Part shown: piece after piece, positions 44,755-54,652 of the stretch
Numbering within the stretch: position 1 is the stretch's first letter
Layout of the letters: each line of letters opens with the position of its first letter
Assembly (NCBI GenBank): GCA_963840725.1
Contig: CAWIZY010000016.1
Span: 1 to 64,000, forward strand
From: CAVWDU01 sp963840725
GTDB taxonomy: Bacteria > Pseudomonadota > Gammaproteobacteria > Pseudomonadales > Halieaceae
Length of the DNA stretch: 64,000 nt
Direction: 5' to 3'
The notes under the pieces: generated by a model
The model's database searches: none
Seen by the model: only the letters and a program-made list of their open reading frames with translations
What the model was told of the DNA's origin: nothing
Position numbers and translations under genes: made by a program

Positions 44755-44766
44755 AACTGAACACAC

Positions 44767-45540
44767 TCAAGGAGCAGCTTGCAAGGCCTGCAAATCGGCC
44801 CGCAGGTCGGTCATCGCCGAAGACATCTGACGCCGAAACGCGTTGATGGAGCCCACCCATTCCTCGTTGCCCTGCACCCGCTTTGCCAGCTTGGCCAGCT
44901 CCAGGTTAATCCGGTTTAATTCGTCTGCGACGCGCTCGACCTCTGCCTGACTGGACTGGGCGCTGGACATCAGCCTGTCGAGGTCGCCAGCTACAGACTT
45001 GAGCTTGGTAATGTCCTGACCGGCATCTTTAAGCTGTTTCTGCATGACGGCCAGCGAGTTGGTCGCGGTAGTGAGCTGCTTGCTCTGGCTGGCAGACCCT
45101 TTCTCAAGGGCGGCAATTTTTGCCTTGTTTTTGCGCCAGGCAGACGCCCATAGCTTGTCGATCTCGGAAAAGTTCTTCTCAGCCATGGCGGTCACTTCCT
45201 TGATCTTGACTGCCATCGTCGCGGTGTTGTTGCTAAGCCCCTCATCCGTATCAGACAGACGGTCCTCAAGGTCGGCGGTGCGCTGCGCATATTCCTGCAG
45301 TGCTACCTGGGACTGCTGCAATTGCTGCTGCAACTGCCAGGCCCAGGCGCAGGCGACACCGGCGCCTATCAGTGCCAGGGCAATGAATAGTCGCGCCCAT
45401 ACGCCGGCACCACCACCGGAAGGAGGAGGAGGGCTTTTGCCCGAGCTACCGCGGCCCCGCGTGGCACCGCCCGCTCCGCGGGATTCGGTGTCACGAGTTG
45501 GCACAATAGAAGGGATATATTCGAGGTCGTCCTGAGCCAT
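44767..45540 (-). CDS. Coiled-coil inner-membrane protein of unknown function
   Basis: 257 residues: a disordered Ser/Gly/Pro-rich cytoplasmic N-terminus, one transmembrane segment (about 50-68), then a long coiled coil to the C-terminus, rich in Gln, Lys and Ala. I recognise no family or catalytic motif. The shape suits a structural or scaffold protein facing the periplasm. It precedes fumarase on the same strand, separated by the 14-bp tandem array. Confidence 0.7.
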   Translation of the reverse strand: MAQDDLEYIPSIVPTRDTESRGAGGATRGRGSSGKSPPPPSGGGAGVWARLFIALALIGAGVACAWAWQLQQQLQQSQVALQEYAQRTADLEDRLSDTDEGLSNNTATMAVKIKEVTAMAEKNFSEIDKLWASAWRKNKAKIAALEKGSASQSKQLTTATNSLAVMQKQLKDAGQDITKLKSVAGDLDRLMSSAQSSQAEVERVADELNRINLELAKLAKRVQGNEEWVGSINAFRRQMSSAMTDLRADLQALQAAP

Positions 45541-45630
45541 GAGGAATGCTACTTACCTGCAAAGGCCGCCATTATACCCAGTGCCGCCACTGCATAGAAA
45601 GTGCCCACTCGCATTTGGGCAGGGTCTGCG

Positions 45631-45656
45631 GCCGTGGCGCAGGACGACGCCACGGC
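45631..45656. terminator. Nine-bp hairpin after the membrane protein gene
   Basis: GCCGTGGCG (45631-45639) pairs with CGCCACGGC (45648-45656) around eight bases, ten bases past the stop at 45667 on the minus strand. It is strong but lacks a T-run. Confidence 0.45.
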
Positions 45657-45666
45657 GAGGGGAGAC

Positions 45667-46287
45667 TCAAAGGAAAGCGAGCATAGCCCAGATCACACCG
45701 GTAAGCACGATACTGAGATGAATAACACCCACCACACTGGCCATCGGCCCGAGCTTGCCAAACAGTGCATTCAGCTCCAACAACACGATAAGACCCAGAC
45801 TCGCATAGAAACCCGTGGGGCCAGGGTCGGCGATATACAGATGCTTGGAGCCCAGCATAGCGAACAACATCGGGCCAGAGAGCAGGGTATTCGTTCGCGA
45901 GGCGAGACCGGCCTTGGCCGCCGCTGCAGGGCCGTCTCCGGGCTTCATACCCAGTACGATCTGCTGCTTGGGCCAGATGATCAGCCAGACGTTCAGAAAC
46001 ATCAAGGTACCCGCCAGGGCGCCGACCCAGATCACCGGCATACCCATCATATTGCTGTGGGCACCCACGAAGTACAGCAGGCAGAGTCCAGTCAGGAAGG
46101 TGAACATGGCGCCCCAACGGAACCACCACAGCGCTCGGGGCGCCAGCTTTTTCATCGCATCGGCCTTGGCTCCGGCCTCAGCTTCCTTGAAATACTCGGT
46201 CTGAACGAAGTTGAAGTAGTACAACATACCGATCCATACCACACCGAAGACCACATGGGCCCAGCGGAAAATAAACTCGATTACCAT
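45667..46287 (-). CDS. Urate-oxidase N-terminal-like (PuuD-type) membrane protein
   Basis: 206 residues with about six hydrophobic segments, opening FIFRWAHVVFGVVWIGMLYYFNFVQ. This resembles the membrane domain of PuuD-type urate hydroxylases (Urate_ox_N), which have a C-terminal cytochrome c. No CxxCH motif is present here, so it is the membrane domain alone and enzymatic function is doubtful. I start at ATG 46287, which has AGGTG at the right distance; the frame is open to 46425. It is divergent from sodB. Confidence 0.65.
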   Translation of the reverse strand: MVIEFIFRWAHVVFGVVWIGMLYYFNFVQTEYFKEAEAGAKADAMKKLAPRALWWFRWGAMFTFLTGLCLLYFVGAHSNMMGMPVIWVGALAGTLMFLNVWLIIWPKQQIVLGMKPGDGPAAAAKAGLASRTNTLLSGPMLFAMLGSKHLYIADPGPTGFYASLGLIVLLELNALFGKLGPMASVVGVIHLSIVLTGVIWAMLAFL

Positions 46288-46449
46288 GAACATCACCTGC
46301 CATTTTTTTGTGTCGGTAGAGCGGTTATTATACACTGTAAATCGCAGCCGCGTATCGCGCTGCACCCGGGCGCTTCTCTCGGCCGGGCCGTTAGTTCGTT
46401 CGCTACTCCAGTTTTGACAACCCATTCACTCCGCACTGAGGAATCCTCC

Positions 46450-47031
46450 ATGGCTTTTAAACTGCCCACTCTCCCCTATCCCCAGGATGCGCTGGCGCCA
46501 CATATCTCCGCCGAGACGCTCGAGTTTCACTACGGCAAACACCACAAATCTTATGTCGATAAACTGAATGGGCTAGCCGAGGGAACCGACCTGGCGAACC
46601 TGTCGCTGGAGGATGTGGTGAAATCCTCGGAGGGAGGAGTATTCAATAACGCAGCGCAGATCTGGAACCACAGTTTCTACTGGAACTGCCTTAGCCCTGA
46701 TGGCGGCGGCGTGGCAACAGGCGCAGTGGCCGAGGCAATTGACCAGGCCTTTGGCTCGTTTGAGGCATTCAAGGAAGCCTTCACTGGCAGTGCCCTCGGA
46801 AACTTCGGCTCCGGCTGGACCTGGTTGGTAAAAAAAGCTGATGGCAGTGTGGCTATCGTGAACACGAGTAATGCGGACACGCCCCTCACTGATGACAGCG
46901 CTACCCCGCTGCTCACTGTGGACGTTTGGGAACATGCTTACTACATTGACTACCGCAATGCACGACCCAAATACATGGATGCGTTCTGGGCTCTGGTTAA
47001 CTGGGATTTCGCCAACGCCAACTTCGGATGA
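46450..47031 (+). CDS. sodB: Iron superoxide dismutase
   Basis: 193-residue Fe-type SOD removing superoxide in the cytoplasm. Metal ligands H27, H74, D158 and H162 are present. Gln70 in the FNNAAQIWNH segment is the outer-sphere residue typical of the iron enzyme. I start at ATG 46450 (MAFKLPTLPY); the frame is open far upstream without homology. A strong bidirectional terminator follows at 47141-47172. Confidence 0.96.
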   Translation: MAFKLPTLPYPQDALAPHISAETLEFHYGKHHKSYVDKLNGLAEGTDLANLSLEDVVKSSEGGVFNNAAQIWNHSFYWNCLSPDGGGVATGAVAEAIDQAFGSFEAFKEAFTGSALGNFGSGWTWLVKKADGSVAIVNTSNADTPLTDDSATPLLTVDVWEHAYYIDYRNARPKYMDAFWALVNWDFANANFG

Positions 47032-47059
47032 CAGGCCCGCTGCTGCAACAAGCGCCTGG

Positions 47060-47123
<64 letters not shown>

Positions 47124-47140
47124 GCCAGCAGACAGCAGGC

Positions 47141-47172
47141 AAAAAAAAACCCGGCACCAGGCCGGGTTTTTT
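47141..47172. terminator. Bidirectional terminator between sodB and groEL
   Basis: Nine A residues, then CCCGGC (47150-47155), loop ACCAG, GCCGGG (47161-47166) and six T residues. It works as an intrinsic terminator on both strands, for sodB (+) and groEL (-). Confidence 0.92.
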
Positions 47173-47187
47173 GTTAGGGTGTCGAGC

Positions 47188-48844
<1,657 letters not shown>

Positions 48845-48907
48845 GATCTAAATTCCTTAAGTATTGCAAATAGTTAATGTTTTGAGAAGTGGATTGCGTC
48901 AGCGGTC

Positions 48908-49198
48908 TTAGTCGACCACCGCAAAAATTTCGCTCTCACCCATAATGATCAGTTCCTCACCATCGATTTCGATGGTGTTGCTGCCGGCGTATTGGCCAAA
49001 CACGACCTTATCGCCAACCTTCACTGCCAGCGGACGCAGATCACCGTTATCCAGCACCTTGCCATCGCCGACGGCGACCATTTCGCCCTGATTGGGCTTT
49101 TCTTTGGCGGAACCGGGCAACAGGATGCCGCCGGCAGTGGCTTGTTCTTCTTCCTTGCGACGAACGACCACACGGTCGTACAGCGGACGGATTTTCAT
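48908..49198 (-). CDS. groS: Co-chaperonin GroES
   Basis: 96-residue lid of the GroEL chamber, intact. It opens MKIRPLYDRVVVRR, contains the mobile-loop region ending TAGGILLPG and ends EIFAVVD. The start is ATG 49198 with GGAGAG upstream; the frame is open to 49222. First gene of groES-groEL, preceded by a sigma-32 promoter and CIRCE. Confidence 0.95.
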   Translation of the reverse strand: MKIRPLYDRVVVRRKEEEQATAGGILLPGSAKEKPNQGEMVAVGDGKVLDNGDLRPLAVKVGDKVVFGQYAGSNTIEIDGEELIIMGESEIFAVVD

Positions 49199-49232
49199 TT
49201 GTGTAGCTCTCCAATGTAACAATGTTTATAGG

Positions 49233-49246
49233 ACCCCCTTGGGGGT
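49233..49246. promoter_or_regulatory. Hairpin at the 5' end of the groES leader
   Basis: ACCCCC-TT-GGGGGT, a perfect 14-bp palindrome only a few bases downstream of the expected sigma-32 start. It could stabilise the mRNA 5' end. It does not cover the Shine-Dalgarno. Confidence 0.45.
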
Positions 49247-49256
49247 TACCCTGACT

Positions 49257-49283
49257 ATTGGGGCGCTGAAGCGTGATTTCAAG
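49257..49283 (-). promoter_or_regulatory. Sigma-32 promoter of groES-groEL
   Basis: CTTGAA (49278-49283) and CCCCAAT (read at 49257-49263) with a 14-bp spacer, a close sigma-32 match about 60 bases before groES. Confidence 0.82.
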
Positions 49284-49289
49284 GCCCGA

Positions 49290-49316
49290 TTAGCACTCTT
49301 TTGAAGAGAGTGCTAA
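49290..49316. promoter_or_regulatory. CIRCE operator (HrcA site)
   Basis: TTAGCACTC-N9-GAGTGCTAA with no mismatch to the CIRCE consensus. It lies just upstream of the sigma-32 -35 box instead of in the leader. It may cover a second promoter: TTAGCA and GCTAAT are 16 bp apart on the minus strand across the element. An hrcA gene is predicted elsewhere. Confidence 0.93.
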
Positions 49317-49413
49317 TTCTAGTGCGCAATCTCATTCAGTCAAGTCCTGTTCAAGGCTCAGCAAAGATGCCGACCAGCTGGGTTTTTATGTTTAATTTCA
49401 GCCAGTTAAGAAA

Positions 49414-49830
49414 TCACTGCCGATCGCTGCGCTGGAATTCACCTTCGATTGTGACGTTTCCAGCGGCATCGCGCTCCGAATTGTAGGGCTCCGGCTGCGG
49501 ACCTGACAGCACCGCGCTCAAGCGGCGCCGCAACGGCCCGATGAACATAACCAGGGCGAGAAAGTCGGTAATCAAACCCGGAACCATCAGCAACAATCCC
49601 GCCAGACCCACTGCCATATCATCCTTTACCAGCTGAGCCCCCAAAACCCGGCCCTGCTGCGCCTCCCGCAGTCTCAGCAACATGCCGCGGCCCTGACGAC
49701 GCAAAACGGCGAGACCCAGCATAAATGTGGCAAACACATACAACAGTGCCATGATGGCACTGGTCTCGGTACCCAGCTTGATGAGGGTGAAGAGTTCCAG
49801 CCAGGGTAATAAGAGGATAAACAGTCGCAT
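49414..49830 (-). CDS. fxsA: FxsA family membrane protein
   Basis: 138 residues: about four hydrophobic segments (LFILLLPWLELFTLIKLG, then AIMALLYVFATFMLGLAVL, and a pair at about 70-95), hydrophilic C-terminus. The family includes E. coli FxsA, whose overproduction relieves phage T7 exclusion by F plasmid; its normal role is unknown. In E. coli fxsA is also near groES-groEL, but upstream on the opposite strand layout, so synteny is partial. Confidence 0.9.
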   Translation of the reverse strand: MRLFILLLPWLELFTLIKLGTETSAIMALLYVFATFMLGLAVLRRQGRGMLLRLREAQQGRVLGAQLVKDDMAVGLAGLLLMVPGLITDFLALVMFIGPLRRRLSAVLSGPQPEPYNSERDAAGNVTIEGEFQRSDRQ

Positions 49831-50030
49831 GAGGGCATCTCCTTAACAGTTCATCATGGGGGCAGACTGGCCGTTTTCAACCGCTCTGGGCAATGTCGCC
49901 GGTTGATAAAACAGGCCCCGGGGAACCGTGCCACTGAGCTGCCGGCCGGGAGTCGCCCCAGGGCAACAGAACCAGCGCAATCGGTGTCAGCCCGCGCTGC
50001 CACAAGCTATACTTCACCCAGGCTGATTGG

Positions 50031-50117
50031 TCGGGCCGCGCTCGGTCGGACCGCGCTCGGTCGGGCCGCGCTAGGTCGGGCCGCGCTAGGTCGGGCCGCG
50101 CTCGGTCGGGCCGACCT
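50031..50117. repeat. Tandem array, 15-bp unit, 5.8 copies
   Basis: Unit TCGGGCCGCGCTCGG with a C/A alternation in the 13th base across copies. It sits in the gap between fxsA and the alkyltransferase-like gene (49831-50146), which otherwise shows no gene. Frames across it would give RPDRA/RPDLA-type repeats, but nothing indicates translation. Confidence 0.88.
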
Positions 50118-50146
50118 GAAATCACACGGACGAGCCATAGAATGCT

Positions 50147-50467
50147 ATGCCAGACCACGCCCGGGACACCAGCCAGCAAATATGGCGGGTCATCGCCATG
50201 ATTCCGGTCGGCAGGGTCTCTACCTACGGTGATGTAGCCCGACTGGCGGGACTACCCGGAGGGGCACGCAGAGTAGGCTTTGCCCTGCGCGGTCTCCCCG
50301 CCGACACCACCATCCCGTGGCACCGGGTGATCAATGCACAGGGACGCCTGTCAATACCGGCCGACAGCGAATCTGGACGACGCCAGCGCGCGCGTCTCGA
50401 GGCCGAGGGTGTGACATTCAGCGCCGGTGCACGGGTCAATCTGCAGCAATTTCGCTGGCAGCCCTGA
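50147..50467 (+). CDS. Alkyltransferase-like (ATL) DNA-repair protein
   Basis: 106 residues of the MGMT DNA-binding fold, starting MPDHARDTSQQIWRVIAMIP. The active-site PCHR of O6-alkylguanine methyltransferase is replaced by PWHR (57-60), so it cannot accept an alkyl group. Atl1 and E. coli YbaZ (Atl) bind alkylated guanine and hand it to nucleotide-excision repair. The C-terminal RxxxLE helix is kept. It stands alone between a tandem array and the glycan locus. Confidence 0.9.
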   Translation: MPDHARDTSQQIWRVIAMIPVGRVSTYGDVARLAGLPGGARRVGFALRGLPADTTIPWHRVINAQGRLSIPADSESGRRQRARLEAEGVTFSAGARVNLQQFRWQP

Positions 50468-50685
50468 CTGAACGACATGACCTCGGCGTCCACTGTAAAA
50501 AACCGCGTCGGGTAAGCTTTAGAGACGCCCCGGCACAGTTGTCGTTTGGGCTACAGAGTGAGACTATTGCGCTCGCCGAGCCCGAGGTCGAACTCCACTG
50601 CGTGCCTCCCACCCCGAAGGGGCAGACTGCAACCAGTGCCGTACGGCGTGATCACAAGACAGCCATCGATAAAAAAGAATAACTC
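50468..50685. other. Leader of the surface-glycan locus
   Basis: No gene recognised. A GC-rich stretch is followed by an A-rich Shine-Dalgarno region before the first sulfotransferase. I see no convincing sigma-54 or sigma-70 promoter, though one must be near. Confidence 0.3.
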
Positions 50686-51843
50686 ATGCAGCCCAAGCTG
50701 ATTTACTTGCATATCCCCAAATCGGGGGGCACCTCGCAACATACAATACTCAGGGACCTCTACAGCGAGAAACAGCTGTACTGGCATGGCTTCAATGGCG
50801 AGCCCGTTGCCGGGCGCTATAGTGCGGATGTACTTGGGAGCTACCCGGTCATCGGTGGTCATCGCCCACTGTCTTTTTACCCGCCGGACCTGCCGGCGCT
50901 TTATGTTTCGGTGGTCCGCGAACCCGTCAGCCGGATTATTTCACTGTACAGCTACTACACGCGACCCGAGTTTGCCGAGGACGACTTCGTCGGTAGCCGT
51001 GAGAAAATTTACCAGACCTGGCAGGATCGGGGCATGGACCGTGGCAGCCTGCTGAAATCCATCGAACAATGCACAGAATTTCGCAATGAAGTGACGAACC
51101 ACCAATGCAAATACCTGAGCCGGCACGGCGGCACCTTCGCCGGGGTCATGAAGACAGTTGCTGAGTCGGATATCGTCATCTCTGACCTGGCCTCGGTACC
51201 GCGTATGAATGCCCAGCTGTCACAGTGGTTGAACTGGGGCGAGGTCCCGCTGCGCAACGCCAATCGCAGCCGCGACAATACTCACACGCTTATCCTCGAG
51301 GAGTCCGGTCTACAGGCGGCACTGGCCGAGCTGACGGTGGAGGACAAACTGCTGTACGACTACATTTGCGACGAGCGTGGCGGACTCACCGAGGAGCGCC
51401 CACGCGATGCCGCCTTGTTGCCGCAGCTGCAGGCCCGTTATCCCTACGGGAAGAGCGCAAACCCGGCGATACTTTGGAAGAAGGTGCACATCTATACCAA
51501 GGGGTTTGTGGGTGTCGACGCGCTCGGCAGCGGCTCAGCAAGTATCGTCCTGGTGAATAATGGGGATACCGACATAAACGACGCTTACTTACCCGGCCTG
51601 AGCCTGTGCTGCGCGGTGCACGACCTGGACGGGCAGGCCCTGGGCTCAACCCCATCCAGCATACCCCTTGAACACCCGATTAAATCGGGCACACACCAAA
51701 CAATACAGCTGCCGATCACCATCCCCGCCGGACATCTACCCCGCGCAAGAAGCATTCGGATCTGGTTGGACACGGCGTCGGAACAGAGTTTTCTCGACCA
51801 CAACCCATTGCATCTGGCTGAAGCCCAGATCATCAAACTGTGA
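50686..51843 (+). CDS. Sulfotransferase-like protein with C-terminal beta-sandwich (A)
   Basis: 385 residues. The N-terminal part has the 5'-PAPS loop LHIPKSGGTS (9-17) and the 3'-phosphate motif VREPVSRIISLYSYY (R78, S82), as in the carbohydrate sulfotransferase family. The last 110 residues (from about 275) form an Ig/jelly-roll-like beta region (GSGSASIVLVNNGDTDINDAYLPG), of the kind seen at the C-terminus of Wzt and glycan-acting proteins. Probably sulfates a polysaccharide. First gene of a plus-strand run; paralogue of the next gene. Confidence 0.8.
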   Translation: MQPKLIYLHIPKSGGTSQHTILRDLYSEKQLYWHGFNGEPVAGRYSADVLGSYPVIGGHRPLSFYPPDLPALYVSVVREPVSRIISLYSYYTRPEFAEDDFVGSREKIYQTWQDRGMDRGSLLKSIEQCTEFRNEVTNHQCKYLSRHGGTFAGVMKTVAESDIVISDLASVPRMNAQLSQWLNWGEVPLRNANRSRDNTHTLILEESGLQAALAELTVEDKLLYDYICDERGGLTEERPRDAALLPQLQARYPYGKSANPAILWKKVHIYTKGFVGVDALGSGSASIVLVNNGDTDINDAYLPGLSLCCAVHDLDGQALGSTPSSIPLEHPIKSGTHQTIQLPITIPAGHLPRARSIRIWLDTASEQSFLDHNPLHLAEAQIIKL

Positions 51844-51862
51844 GTGAGCGGATGCCCGGCCG

Positions 51863-53035
51863 ATGAACACGCCCAAGCACCAGCGTCTCGTAGTCCTCCA
51901 CATCCCCAAGACAGCGGGCACATCGTTACGTGGAGCCCTGCAGGGGGCTTATGGACCAAACGCAGGCTACTGGTACGGCAGAGACGATGAACCACTGGCC
52001 AAAACCTATGCGCCAGGGCCTTTGACAGGCCGCACCTACGTCGGCGGACACAAGCGACTCAGCTTTTATCCACCCGAGGACCAGCCCCTTTACTGTGCCA
52101 TCGTGAGACACCCGGCGGAGCGTGTCGCCTCATACTTTTCCTATGTTGCCCGGCCTCAGGCGGCCGACGATAACGCCGGCCTGGTCGCTCGCGAAATACA
52201 ACTGAGCCGCTGGCTGAAGCTGGGCATTAAACCGGATAGCCTGGTTGAGAGCATCAAACAGTCAGCGGCCTTCAGAAAAGGGATTCGCAATACCCAATGT
52301 GACTACCTCAGCCGTGGCAAAGCGGATTTCGCCTCGGTGCGCGCCACTGTGGAGGAAGAGAATTTCGTGATTGCGGAGACCTCGCGACTGCAGGCTCTCA
52401 CCGACCGGCTGGGTCTGTTGTTCCATTGGCCGGGAACACCGGACCTGCGCATCAACGCGGCCGTACCCGGCGTGAACGCGCACATCCTCCAGGAGCCGGG
52501 CGCGGCAGCACTGGTCGCCGAACTCACGCAAGAGGATCAAAAGCTCTACGACTTCATTACTGGCGAACATGAGGGGCTGTACGAGAACCTGCCGGCGTTG
52601 GCGGCTTTTGAGTCCGCTCTGGGCCTGCCGGCCGCAAGCCCGGACCGGGAGCCCGGACGATACGCCTGGGATCGCGTTGACCTGCAGCTGCCCGACCGTC
52701 TGATCGTCGGCCCGGGCAAGCCGGTGGAGGTGTCGATTCGCATTCACAACCACTCGCGGGAATACCTCAATCCGGCCCTGGGAGCCGGACTGTTTTTCGG
52801 GTTCCGGCTGCTGAATGGCATGGGCGAGAACATAGGTATTGAATGCCAACGCACGCGGTTAAACAGCCTGATTGCACCGGGGGACAGTCACGAGCAACAA
52901 ATCAGAGTGCTTATACCGCCGCGACACTTCCATCAGGTAAGCGCCATCAAGGTAAGCATGATCCATGCTGGCAAGTACTGGATAGACCAGCTCAGCCCCT
53001 CCCATCCCCAGGTTGTCAGCGTGACTGCATCATGA
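51863..53035 (+). CDS. Sulfotransferase-like protein with C-terminal beta-sandwich (B)
   Basis: 390-residue paralogue of the preceding gene: HIPKTAGTS (13-21) and IVRHPAERVASYFSY. The C-terminal beta-sandwich is clearer here (VEVSIRIHNHSREYLNPALGAG, FFGFRLLNGMG, LIAPGDSHEQQIRVLIPP), matching the Wzt-C style of carbohydrate-binding domain. The pair lie 19 bp apart, a tandem duplication with diverged sequence. Substrate unknown. Confidence 0.8.
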   Translation: MNTPKHQRLVVLHIPKTAGTSLRGALQGAYGPNAGYWYGRDDEPLAKTYAPGPLTGRTYVGGHKRLSFYPPEDQPLYCAIVRHPAERVASYFSYVARPQAADDNAGLVAREIQLSRWLKLGIKPDSLVESIKQSAAFRKGIRNTQCDYLSRGKADFASVRATVEEENFVIAETSRLQALTDRLGLLFHWPGTPDLRINAAVPGVNAHILQEPGAAALVAELTQEDQKLYDFITGEHEGLYENLPALAAFESALGLPAASPDREPGRYAWDRVDLQLPDRLIVGPGKPVEVSIRIHNHSREYLNPALGAGLFFGFRLLNGMGENIGIECQRTRLNSLIAPGDSHEQQIRVLIPPRHFHQVSAIKVSMIHAGKYWIDQLSPSHPQVVSVTAS

Positions 53036-53171
53036 CAAGCTCCCGGTCACCGCACACAACGCCAGCCAGTGAACGAGCCACGGCAAAAACCCGTTTGTCG
53101 GTGCCCCAAGCCGGGCCGCAATTCGTTGACCGGACAAGTCGTTGACTGGACACGCCATTAACTGGACACCC

Positions 53172-53607
53172 ATGAACCACTACTACAACAACCGCTATAT
53201 CATCCGGGGAAAACTGGCCGGAAACATCGTTTCGGCAACCGCTGCGTCCCAGCGGAAATTGCGGGGTGCGGATCTGTGGTCTGGGAGTCACTATGACGTC
53301 GATGAACTCCTGGTATTTTCCGGCGCCGACTTTATCGATATCGCCTACCGGGCTGTGTTGAAGCGCGCACCAGACCAGAGCGGATTCGCGTTTTACTCCA
53401 GCATGCTGGATCAGGGTATTTCTCGTCAAAAGATCCTCGGGGTGCTGCGTTACTCTCCAGGAGGGACGCCGTATCAACACCGAACTGACCGGCCTCCGGC
53501 CTGCCATTTTCTACCGGAGCATCTACGGGCCGCGCCTGTTAATAAAGCGTCTCTTCACCCGCCTTCTGCCGACAAAGGCCATGACCCGAGGCGCCGATGA
53601 AAGCTAA
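53172..53607 (+). pseudogene. DUF4214-domain protein, one frameshift
   Basis: Starts MNHYYNNRYIIRGKLAG and contains a DUF4214-type unit (FIDIAYRAVLKRAPDQSGFAFYSSMLDQG...ILGVLRYSP). After SP the frame runs off, but one base fewer near 53460 gives EGRRINTELTGLRPAIFYRSIYG... to a TAA at 53605-53607. That end overlaps the next start by 11 bases, the spacing expected of the true gene. DUF4214 units occur in surface and secreted proteins and in glycosyltransferase loci. Likely an extra base or recent mutation. Confidence 0.72.
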
Positions 53608-54652
53608 GCGAGTTATCGTGCTGGGCGCCCAGGTGCCATTCGTCAGAGGTGGCGCAGAACGACTGAACGACTGCCTTGTAGAAGCCATTAATGAGCGACT
53701 GCCGGGGGTTTCTGCCGAACTGGTGCAAGTGCCCTTTCGCTGGTACCCGGAGGTGCAGTTGCTAAAGGACATGGCCGCCTGGCGACTCCTGGATCTCAGC
53801 GAATCCAATGGCAACAAGATCGATCTTTGTCTGGCGACCAAATTCCCCACTTACCTCGCTCGACATCCCAACAAAGTCACCTGGCTGGTCCACCAACACA
53901 GAGTCTTTTACGATCTGGAGAATTCAGAATTCGATGTCCCGCATCACTCCGCTGATGACCAGATGGTGAGGAAGAAGGTCACCGCCAACGACGCCCGCTT
54001 TCTCGGCGAAAGCCAGGCGCTCTTCACCATCTCCGACACCGTCAGTGAGCGCCTGCAGCGCTATAACGGGCTGGACTCCACAGTGCTTTATCCGCCCCCC
54101 GAACTCGCCGAACGTATTCAGCCTGGCGACTACGGTGACTACCTGCTCTATATCGGCCGCGTGGAACGCATCAAGCGGCTGGAACCCCTGCTGGATTGCC
54201 TGACCAAAGTCACCGGATTGAGCGTCGTGATAGCGGGCACCGGGGAACATCTGCCAGCGCTAAAAGACTATGCGCAAAGCCTGGGGGTCAGCGCGCGCTG
54301 CAGGTTTGAGGGCTATGTGTCCAACGAGCGTTACCTCTCGCTGCTGTCCGGCGCCAGAGGGGTTTACTATGCACCGGTCGATGAAGACTACGGTTTCGCC
54401 ACGGTTGAAGCCATGCTGGCAAAGAAACCTCTCCTGACTCTGGCTGACAGTGGAGAAGTCGCCCGACTGGTCCGACGAACCGGGGGCGGCTTTGTCGCCG
54501 AACCTGACACCGGGCAACTGCCCGATTACATTCGTGACCTCCTGGAACGCCCACCGGCAGCCATTGAGCAGATGATGGGTGACGCCCATGCGTTCGCTCG
54601 CGGCATAAGCTGGCAGGGGGTGCTGGATAAACTGGTGACGCCGTTTCTATGA
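53597..54652 (+). CDS. GT4-type glycosyltransferase 1
   Basis: 351 residues, GT-B fold. N-terminal LGAQVPFVRGGAERLNDCL is the acceptor-side start. The C-terminal half carries YLLYIGRVERIKRLEPLLDCL and the sugar-nucleotide motif DEDYGFATVEAML, the EX7E-type retaining signature. It overlaps the DUF4214 gene by 11 bases and the next GT by four (ATGA), so it is in a tightly coupled operon. Sugar donor not predictable. Confidence 0.88.
   Translation: MKAKRVIVLGAQVPFVRGGAERLNDCLVEAINERLPGVSAELVQVPFRWYPEVQLLKDMAAWRLLDLSESNGNKIDLCLATKFPTYLARHPNKVTWLVHQHRVFYDLENSEFDVPHHSADDQMVRKKVTANDARFLGESQALFTISDTVSERLQRYNGLDSTVLYPPPELAERIQPGDYGDYLLYIGRVERIKRLEPLLDCLTKVTGLSVVIAGTGEHLPALKDYAQSLGVSARCRFEGYVSNERYLSLLSGARGVYYAPVDEDYGFATVEAMLAKKPLLTLADSGEVARLVRRTGGGFVAEPDTGQLPDYIRDLLERPPAAIEQMMGDAHAFARGISWQGVLDKLVTPFL

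Noticed and set aside
44545..44766. Cys/Arg-rich small frame over the 14-bp array
   Set aside because: Its composition is a by-product of the repeat and it overlaps the fumarase start.
49877..50179. Minus-strand frame of about 100 codons through the 15-bp array
   Set aside because: It consists mostly of array-encoded RPDRA repeats with no Shine-Dalgarno or domain.
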